A program made the position numbers and the translations under genes. Positions 1 through 5,272 of a stretch of DNA of 6,189 bases are shown piece after piece; within the stretch, counting starts at the first letter, position 1, and the number at the start of each line of letters is the position of its first letter. A model generated the notes under the pieces. The model worked only from the letters and a program-made list of their open reading frames with translations, had not been told where the DNA came from and searched no databases. Source of the DNA: an uncultured Lachnospiraceae bacterium (GTDB lineage Bacteria > Bacillota > Clostridia > Lachnospirales > Lachnospiraceae); assembly GCA_900554925.1 (NCBI GenBank), contig USJG01000135.1, positions 1 through 6,189 on the forward strand, written 5' to 3'.

Positions 1-1677
1 CAGAATAAAGGTTCTGAACGTGTATCCGAGGTAACGGCGAGATTTACCTTGGATGCCATGCCCGGTAAACAGATGGCAATCGATGCCGATCTGAATACAG
101 GAGCGATCACGGATGCGGAAGCAAAGAGACGCAGAGAGAAGATCCAGGAGGAAGCAAGCTTTTTCGGTTCCATGGATGGTGCCGTGAAATACGTAAAAGG
201 AGATGCCACGGCAGGACTGATCATAACCGTGGTAAATGTGGTAGGCGGCATAGCAATGGGAGTGCTGCGGCAGAATCTTGAGTTTAGCGCCGCATTAAAT
301 AAGTATGTAATCCTTACTATTGGTGATGGACTGGTCAGCCAGATACCCTCTCTTTTGATTTCCCTTTCCACTGGTATTCTGGTTACCAAAGGATCAAAGG
401 ATGCGGATTTTGGTACCGTATTAGTCAGACAGCTTTTTGGAATCCCCAAAGCCCTTTATCTGGTTGGCGCTATTTTAATAGGCCTGGGGATCGTAACCCC
501 CCTGCCGGTTATTATTTTCCTGGCCCTTGGACTTGCCTTTATTGTTACAGGCAGGATTATTGCAGGCACCATTGAAACTGCCCAGATAGAGGGAGAAGTA
601 AACGCGGAGGAAGTGGCGGCCGAGGAAATCAGGCAGCCGGAAAATGTAAACAGTCTGCTTCAGGTAGATCCCATCGAACTGGAATTTGGTTATGGAATTA
701 TACCCCTTGCAGATGTAAACCAGGGCGGCGATCTGCTTGATCGTGTAGTAATGATCAGAAGACAGATTGCCTTAGAGCTTGGAACCGTTGTACCGATTAT
801 CCGCCTGCGTGATAATATTCAGTTAAATCCAAACCAGTATATTATTAAAATCAAAGGAATACAGGTCAGCGAGGGTGAGATACTTTTTGACCATTATATG
901 GCAATGAATCCAGGGTATGTGGAGGAAGAAATTACAGGGATCCCTACTTTTGAGCCTTCCTTCCATCTGCCGGCGATCTGGATTACGGAAGGACAGAGGG
1001 AAAGAGCAGAGAGTATGGGATATACAGTGGTGGATCCTCCTTCGATTATTGCAACTCACCTGACGGAGATCATCAGGCAGTATATTTCCGAACTGCTTAC
1101 AAGGCAGGATGTACAGAATCTTATTAATAACTTAAAGGAAACCAATCCTTCCTTAGTGGAGGAGCTTGTGCCTAAGCTTCTTGGACTGGGTGAGATTCAG
1201 AAGGTTTTGCAGAATCTTCTTAAGGAGGGGATTTCCATCAGGGATCTGCTTACTATTTTTGAGACACTGGCGGATTATGCAACAACTACCAGAGATACCG
1301 ATATACTTACGGAATATGTGCGTCAAAGCCTTAAGAGGGCTGTTTCCAGCAAATTTTTCCCTGCCAATGAAACTACCAGCGTGGTTACCCTGGATCCTAA
1401 ATTGGAGCAGGAGATCATGGCCAGTGTAAAGCAGACGGAAACAGGCGCTTATCTGACGCTGGATCCGGAAAAGACCAAAGCGATCATGAAATCCGTAGGG
1501 AATGAGGTTGGCAAGCTGGAAAATCTTGGGAAGAATCCCATTGTTATTACTTCTCCCATTGTGCGCATGTACTTTAAGCGGCTGACGGAGGATTATTATA
1601 AGGATCTGATCGTGGTTTCATATAATGAAATTGAAAATAATATTGAATTACAGTCTGTAGGAATGGTGACAGCATGA
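1..1677 (+). CDS. flhA: Flagellar biosynthesis protein FlhA, export-gate component (5'-truncated by window edge)
   Basis: FlhA is the large membrane protein of the flagellar type III export gate. Its cytoplasmic domain forms a ring that receives substrate-chaperone complexes. The reading frame is open from base 1 to the TGA at 1675-1677, giving 558 residues. Families run near 680-700, so roughly 130-140 N-terminal residues (the first four membrane helices) lie upstream. Visible residues 4-31 carry the FHIPEP-family signature (GSERVSEV, ARFTLDAMPGKQM, IDADLN). The conserved Asp in YVKGDATAG is at residue 68 and the conserved GDG in LTIGDGLVSQIP is at 108-110. Four hydrophobic segments at about 71-90, 111-129, 151-166 and 169-184 match helices 5-8. 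The cytoplasmic domain fills the rest, including the IRDLLTIFETLAD helix and the C-terminal VVSYNEI block. A TTG at 49 lies inside the signature and is not the start. The frame is intact, and the stop overlaps the flhF start by 4 bases. Confidence 0.97.
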   Translation, partial: QNKGSERVSEVTARFTLDAMPGKQMAIDADLNTGAITDAEAKRRREKIQEEASFFGSMDGAVKYVKGDATAGLIITVVNVVGGIAMGVLRQNLEFSAALNKYVILTIGDGLVSQIPSLLISLSTGILVTKGSKDADFGTVLVRQLFGIPKALYLVGAILIGLGIVTPLPVIIFLALGLAFIVTGRIIAGTIETAQIEGEVNAEEVAAEEIRQPENVNSLLQVDPIELEFGYGIIPLADVNQGGDLLDRVVMIRRQIALELGTVVPIIRLRDNIQLNPNQYIIKIKGIQVSEGEILFDHYMAMNPGYVEEEITGIPTFEPSFHLPAIWITEGQRERAESMGYTVVDPPSIIATHLTEIIRQYISELLTRQDVQNLINNLKETNPSLVEELVPKLLGLGEIQKVLQNLLKEGISIRDLLTIFETLADYATTTRDTDILTEYVRQSLKRAVSSKFFPANETTSVVTLDPKLEQEIMASVKQTETGAYLTLDPEKTKAIMKSVGNEVGKLENLGKNPIVITSPIVRMYFKRLTEDYYKDLIVVSYNEIENNIELQSVGMVTA

Positions 1678-2924
1678 TAATTAAAAAATTTCAGGGAAAA
1701 ACAGAAGCAGAGGCAGTTGAAAACGCTAAAAAAGAGCTGGGCAGCAATGTGGTGATCATGAATGTGCGAAGCGTAAAACGAAAAGGAATTTTCAGTTTTC
1801 TCATGCCCCAGGCAATAGAGGTTACAGTAGCCCTTGAGGAGGAGCAGGAGCGCCTGATGGCTGCGCCGAAGACTTCCAGGGAAGATGCCGGGCCCCAGCC
1901 CTTCATAAACGTAACGACAGGGAAAAGTGGGACAGAGCCGGGGCAGGGACCTATTACCAGCGCCCTTAGGGATATCATTCAGGAGGAGCCTGTAATTGAA
2001 AACAGGCAGGATGCCAGGGAAAGCAGCGTTATCGAGGAAAAACTGGATAATCTCCATATATTGCTGGAACAGCAGCTTCAAAAACCGGAGGAATTAAAAG
2101 GGGAAGAGGAAGAAGAAAAGGAAAGCGAAATGGAACGCTTTATGAAGCTTCTTTACAATACCATGCTGGCCAATGAGGTGAACGAGCAGTATGCCAATCA
2201 GATTATTGATGAGGTGGAGAAGCTGAACAAGCCCAATATGCCTTTTGATTTTGCGCTGGCCAATATTTATCAGAAGATGATATTGAAATTTGGCAAACCG
2301 GCTGTAATCACTCCTGCACAGAAAGGGCCCAAAGTAATATTTTTTGTAGGACCTACAGGAGTAGGAAAAACTACTACCATAGCGAAAATTGCATCCAGAT
2401 TCAGTGTGGAGGAAGGCAAAAAGGTGGTATTGCTTACAGCGGACACTTATCGTATTGCTGCGGCAGAGCAGCTCCGCACTTATGCCAATATTCTGGAAAT
2501 TCCCTTCCGGGTAATTTATTCTACGGATGAAGTGGAACAGGCCCTTAAGGATTTTAACGATTATGATTATATTCTGATAGATACAGCAGGACATTCTCAT
2601 CAGAATGAAAATCAGAAAGAGACAATGAACGGGTTTATCCATTCGGTGGACGAACTGGCGGAAAAGGAAGTGTTCCTGGTATTAAGCGCCACTACCAAAT
2701 ACAGGGATCTGGTGAACATTGCGGATGCTTATACAAAGATGACGGACTATAAGCTTATTTTTACGAAGCTGGATGAAACTACCACATTGGGAAATCTGCT
2801 GAATTTAAAGCTTCATACAGGGGCAGCCCTGTCTTATGTTACATGCGGACAGAATGTACCTGATGATATAGAGAGCTTTAACCCGCAGAAGACAGTGAAG
2901 CTGCTTTTGGGCGGCAAAAAATGA
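1674..2924 (+). CDS. flhF: Flagellar biosynthesis GTPase FlhF (SRP family)
   Basis: FlhF is the third SRP-type GTPase, alongside Ffh and FtsY. It recruits early flagellar parts to the membrane and helps set where flagella form. The 416-residue product starts with the family B domain (MIIKKFQGKTEAEA, residues 1-55), followed by a variable linker of about 100 residues with an acidic run at 144-152. An N domain follows at about 152-215, then the G domain. G-domain motifs in order are the P-loop GPTGVGKTT (226-234), DTYRIAAAEQL (257-267), DTAGHSH (303-309), TKLDET (364-369) and the closing SYVTCGQNVPDDIE (387-400). The ATG overlaps the flhA stop as ATGA, with a modest AGGA at 1659-1662 upstream, suggesting translational coupling. 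The protein is longer than B. subtilis FlhF (about 366 residues), apparently because of the linker. His306 stands where SRP GTPases usually have Arg (DTAGR). All other nucleotide motifs look intact, so it should be functional. Confidence 0.97.
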   Translation: MIIKKFQGKTEAEAVENAKKELGSNVVIMNVRSVKRKGIFSFLMPQAIEVTVALEEEQERLMAAPKTSREDAGPQPFINVTTGKSGTEPGQGPITSALRDIIQEEPVIENRQDARESSVIEEKLDNLHILLEQQLQKPEELKGEEEEEKESEMERFMKLLYNTMLANEVNEQYANQIIDEVEKLNKPNMPFDFALANIYQKMILKFGKPAVITPAQKGPKVIFFVGPTGVGKTTTIAKIASRFSVEEGKKVVLLTADTYRIAAAEQLRTYANILEIPFRVIYSTDEVEQALKDFNDYDYILIDTAGHSHQNENQKETMNGFIHSVDELAEKEVFLVLSATTKYRDLVNIADAYTKMTDYKLIFTKLDETTTLGNLLNLKLHTGAALSYVTCGQNVPDDIESFNPQKTVKLLLGGKK

Positions 2925-2947
2925 GAAGAACAAACCACCGATAAAGT

Positions 2948-2952
2948 GAGGA
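2948..2952 (+). promoter_or_regulatory. Ribosome-binding site of flhG
   Basis: GAGGA lies 6 bases before the ATG at 2959, a normal Shine-Dalgarno position. It is the only signal seen in the 34-base flhF-flhG gap. No hairpin or promoter was found there, so flhG is probably co-transcribed with flhF but initiated independently. Confidence 0.75.
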
Positions 2953-2958
2953 AGACAC

Positions 2959-3837
2959 ATGGATCAGGCCGAACAATTAAGGAATATAATTAAAGCAGGG
3001 ACTGTTAACCACAACAGGCCTTTAGCCAGAGTTATTACGGTTACCAGCGGCAAAGGCGGCGTAGGCAAATCAAATACGGCGATCAATCTGGCAATTCAAT
3101 TCCGCAAAATGGGGAAAAGAGTCATTATTTTGGATGCGGACTTTGGCCTTGCCAATATAGAAATCATGTTTGGAGCAGTGCCCAGACATAATTTGTGCGA
3201 TTTGATTTATCAGGGGAAAAATATTCGTGAAATTATTACATGGGGACCTATGGAGGTAGGCTTTATATCAGGAGGCTCAGGTATTGCAGGACTTTCCAAT
3301 CTAAACAGAGACTATCTGGGCTACATTATCCGCAATCTGGCGGAGTTAGATGCCATAGCAGATATTATCATTGTAGATACAGGGGCAGGAATTTCTGACG
3401 CAGTACTGGAATTTTTGGTAGCCAGCGGGGAGATCCTGCTGGTGACTACACCGGAACCTACCTCTATCACAGACTCCTATTCCCTGTTAAAGGCATTGAA
3501 CAGGCATCCCAGATTCCAAAGCGAGGTATCCCGTATTAAAGTGATTGCCAATAAGGTAGATAATCAGAATGAAGGACAGACGCTTTTTAACAAGCTGAAC
3601 GCGGTGGTAAGCAGATACTTAAAACTTCCTATTACTTATCTGGGAGCGGTGCCACAGGATGCCCAGCTTTCCAAGGCAGTGATGCAGCAGATGCCAGTAT
3701 CTTTGCAGGCTCCCACAGCAAAGTCAGCATTAGCTTATGAGGAGATAGCGGCAAAGCTTATGAACAGGGAAGTGGATCAGAAGGTTCAAAAACGGGGAAT
3801 GGCCGCGTTCTTTTCTCATATAATTAGTGGCAAATAA
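2959..3837 (+). CDS. flhG: MinD-like ATPase FlhG (YlxH/FleN), regulator of flagellar number and placement
   Basis: FlhG is a dimerising ParA/MinD-family ATPase that controls flagellar number and pattern and stimulates GTP hydrolysis by FlhF. The 292-residue product is near the length of B. subtilis FlhG. It begins with DQAEQLR at residues 2-8, the DQAxxLR activator element shown in B. subtilis to complete the FlhF active site. The deviant Walker A GKGGVGKSN is at 31-39, with signature Lys32 and catalytic-loop Lys37. LDADFGLANIEIMFG (58-72) and the Walker B/switch DTGAGIS (140-146) follow. TTPEPTSITDSY (163-174) and NKVDNQ (198-203) are typical of the family. The last about 15 residues (VQKRGMAAFFSHII) are basic then hydrophobic, resembling the amphipathic membrane-targeting helix of MinD proteins. 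The ATG is chosen for its ribosome-binding site and because it places the activator element at the extreme N terminus. It lies directly downstream of its partner gene flhF. Confidence 0.96.
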   Translation: MDQAEQLRNIIKAGTVNHNRPLARVITVTSGKGGVGKSNTAINLAIQFRKMGKRVIILDADFGLANIEIMFGAVPRHNLCDLIYQGKNIREIITWGPMEVGFISGGSGIAGLSNLNRDYLGYIIRNLAELDAIADIIIVDTGAGISDAVLEFLVASGEILLVTTPEPTSITDSYSLLKALNRHPRFQSEVSRIKVIANKVDNQNEGQTLFNKLNAVVSRYLKLPITYLGAVPQDAQLSKAVMQQMPVSLQAPTAKSALAYEEIAAKLMNREVDQKVQKRGMAAFFSHIISGK

Positions 3838-3844
3838 ATTTGAC

Positions 3845-3850
3845 AGGAGG
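3845..3850 (+). promoter_or_regulatory. Strong ribosome-binding site deciding the pilZ start
   Basis: AGGAGG, running on into GGG, lies 7 bases before the ATG at 3858. It is the best Shine-Dalgarno match in the window. It rules out the upstream in-frame TTG at 3840, which would put this site inside the coding region. It suggests the PilZ protein is translated efficiently and independently of flhG. Confidence 0.85.
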
Positions 3851-3857
3851 GGGAACT

Positions 3858-4583
3858 ATGCTCTCAAAATATGTTGTGCCGGGAAATAAAATGGAGATAC
3901 AGGCCGTAGAACGGGCAAGGTATATTGACGATGCGGAAAAGAAGAAGGTATACCAGACTCAGGTGATTGACATTCTTTCAGAAGACAGGCTTGAAATCCT
4001 GATGCCCATGGAGAAGTCAAAATTGATTTTGCTGCCGGTAAATGCAGAGTATGATCTGTATTTTTATACACCATCAGGTTTGTTCCAGTGTTTTGCCACT
4101 GTAATTGACAGATATAAAACAGACAGACAGTATATTCTTCTTATGGAGCTTACCAGCAATTTAAGAAAATTCCAGAGAAGGGAATATTATCGCTTAAGCT
4201 GCGCGTTGGAAATGAACTCCAGACCTCTTGAAAAGGAGGAAATAGAGGCTGTGGAAAAGCAGAAAAACTGCCTGGTGCCGGGCCTTCCGCTAAAGAGAAG
4301 TGTTATTGTGGATATTAGCGGCGGAGGAATCCGTTTTGTAGGAGATTATGCTTATGAGCCGGACAGCCTGGTTTATTGCAAATATAATTTGGTGACAGGA
4401 GGAAAATCAAAGGAATATACTTTGATTGCTAAAGTTCTGGTGGTCAGGGAGCTGGAGGACAAACCGGGAACTTTTGAACATCGGGCACAGTATATTAATA
4501 TTGATACAGAGGAACGTGAAGAAATTATCCGTTTTATATTTGAAGAGGAAAGAAAACACAGGAAAAGAGAAAAAGGAATGTAA
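3858..4583 (+). CDS. PilZ-domain flagellar brake protein, YcgR-like (predicted cyclic di-GMP receptor)
   Basis: The 241-residue product has the YcgR-type two-domain layout: an N-terminal beta-rich domain (about 10-98) and a C-terminal PilZ domain (about 103-230). YcgR-family proteins bind cyclic di-GMP and slow or bias the flagellar motor; B. subtilis MotI (DgrA/YpfA) is the Gram-positive example. Both ligand motifs are intact: QRREYYR at 106-112, giving RxxxR with Arg108 and Arg112, and DISGGG at 152-157, matching [D/N]xSxxG. The two motifs are about 40 residues apart. This is more than the roughly 27 I recall in E. coli YcgR, because of a charged insert around 118-147. The C terminus is a charged tail (EEERKHRKREKG) and there is no membrane segment or signal peptide. 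The gene starts 20 bases after flhG and sits inside a flagellar operon, which supports a motility role. Ligand binding and the motor target are inferred. It could act on a target other than the motor. Confidence 0.9.
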   Translation: MLSKYVVPGNKMEIQAVERARYIDDAEKKKVYQTQVIDILSEDRLEILMPMEKSKLILLPVNAEYDLYFYTPSGLFQCFATVIDRYKTDRQYILLMELTSNLRKFQRREYYRLSCALEMNSRPLEKEEIEAVEKQKNCLVPGLPLKRSVIVDISGGGIRFVGDYAYEPDSLVYCKYNLVTGGKSKEYTLIAKVLVVRELEDKPGTFEHRAQYINIDTEEREEIIRFIFEEERKHRKREKGM

Positions 4584-4618
4584 AATGATTACTATGCACC
4601 CATGAGAAGAGCGATTTG

Positions 4619-4627
4619 TGATATACT
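4619..4627 (+). promoter_or_regulatory. Possible extended -10 promoter element ahead of cheB-cheA
   Basis: Within the 82-base pilZ-cheB gap (4584-4665), TGATATACT fits an extended -10 (TG-N-TATACT, one mismatch to TATAAT). The hexamer at 4599-4604, 17 bases upstream, is CCCATG and is not a usable -35, so the call rests on the extended -10 alone. A start near 4634 would leave a leader of about 30 bases before the cheB ATG at 4666. The rest of the gap shows no terminator hairpin with a T tract and no convincing sigma-D/sigma-28 site. Such short matches arise easily by chance in AT-rich gaps. Confidence 0.35.
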
Positions 4628-4650
4628 GGTAACTATAAAAATAAAAGATT

Positions 4651-4658
4651 GAGAGAGA
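4651..4658 (+). promoter_or_regulatory. Weak purine-rich ribosome-binding site of cheB
   Basis: GAGAGAGA ends 7 bases before the ATG at 4666 and only 3 bases before a competing out-of-frame ATG at 4662. The spacing favours 4666. The match to AGGAGG is poor compared with the pilZ site, so cheB is probably translated more weakly. Confidence 0.5.
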
Positions 4659-4665
4659 TCTATGT

Positions 4666-5271
4666 ATGTTGAAAACAGATGTAGCAAGAGCCGGTAAGAA
4701 GGTTGTCGCAATCGCCAGTTCTACCGGGGGACCTAAGGCATTGCAGACATTAATTCCGCTATTGCCGGCGAATTTAAATGCACCTGTTATGATTGTACAA
4801 CATATGCCGGCTGGTTTTACGGAAGCGCTTGCAGCGAGGTTAAATACCCTAAGTCCGCTTTCAGTCAAAGAAGCTGCGGAGGGAGATGTGCTAACACCCG
4901 GGTGGGTGTATCTGGCCAGAGGCGGCAGACATATGGAAGCAGTCAGAAACGGGTCCAGACATCTCATACGGTATACGGACGAACCGCCCCGGGAGGGGGT
5001 AAGACCGTGTGCAAATTATATGTATGAGTCCCTGGCTTCCTGCGACTATGATGAAGTGGTATGCGCAGTTTTGACAGGTATGGGCGCGGACGGTACGGCA
5101 GGAATTAAGAATTTAAAAGAAAAGAAAAAGGTAACGGTATTCGCTCAGAATGAAGCCTCATGCGCGGTGTATGGAATGCCAAGAAGCATCGTGGTTTCGG
5201 GACTTTCGAAGGTGGGGATCCCGTTAGAACAAATTGCACAGGAAATTATTAAGAACGTGGGGGTAATTTAA
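4666..5271 (+). CDS. cheB: CheB-type protein-glutamate methylesterase/deamidase, catalytic domain only (no receiver domain)
   Basis: CheB removes methyl groups from methylated glutamates of chemoreceptors, and deamidates some receptor glutamines, to reset receptor sensitivity. This 201-residue product covers only the methylesterase domain; typical CheB is about 350 residues with an N-terminal response-regulator receiver. The triad is visible: Ser19 in ASSTGGP, His46 in VQHMPAGF and Asp142 in LTGMGADGT. The spacings (27 and 96) fit Salmonella CheB Ser164-His190-Asp286. Family blocks RPCANYMYESL (113-123) and AVYGMPRSI (167-175) follow. The ATG is fixed by an in-frame stop at 4642-4644, with no start codon between, so no receiver can be encoded upstream in this frame. 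The gap before it is too short to hold a decayed receiver. It sits immediately before cheA, the position of full-length cheB in B. subtilis. How its activity is regulated without a phosphorylatable domain is unknown. It may be constitutive or controlled by a partner. Confidence 0.93.
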   Translation: MLKTDVARAGKKVVAIASSTGGPKALQTLIPLLPANLNAPVMIVQHMPAGFTEALAARLNTLSPLSVKEAAEGDVLTPGWVYLARGGRHMEAVRNGSRHLIRYTDEPPREGVRPCANYMYESLASCDYDEVVCAVLTGMGADGTAGIKNLKEKKKVTVFAQNEASCAVYGMPRSIVVSGLSKVGIPLEQIAQEIIKNVGVI

Positions 5272-5272
5272 G

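Noticed and set aside
823..1429. Open frames overlapping flhA (823-1059 on -, 1166-1429 on +)
   Set aside because: They are out of frame with a conserved, intact FlhA and have no recognisable motifs.
1596..2642. Long open frames on the - strand opposite flhF (1596-2081, 1691-1978, 2094-2642)
   Set aside because: They mirror the codon pattern of flhF. The translations are rich in Phe, Leu and Ser without domains, as expected for shadow frames.
3840..3857. TTG at 3840 as the start of the PilZ protein
   Set aside because: It would place the strong AGGAGG inside the gene and add six residues with no family support. The ATG at 3858 has ideal spacing.
4581..4617. Possible sigma-D/sigma-28 promoter (TAAA at 4581, GCGAT at 4611)
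   Set aside because: The elements are about 26 bases apart instead of the expected 14-16, and the -10 part is a poor match.
4584..4665. Decayed receiver domain or terminator in the gap before cheB
   Set aside because: Eighty-two bases cannot hold a receiver of about 120 residues, no receiver motif is seen in any frame, and no stem-loop followed by a T run is present.
4662..4697. 11-codon out-of-frame reading frame starting at the ATG at 4662 and overlapping the cheB start
   Set aside because: Its ribosome-binding site would be only 3 bases away, and the frame is too short to judge. It is most likely incidental.
4407..4967. 186-codon open frame on the - strand across the pilZ-cheB junction
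   Set aside because: It is antisense to two well-supported genes, its translation is low-complexity and resembles no known family, and it has no plausible start context.
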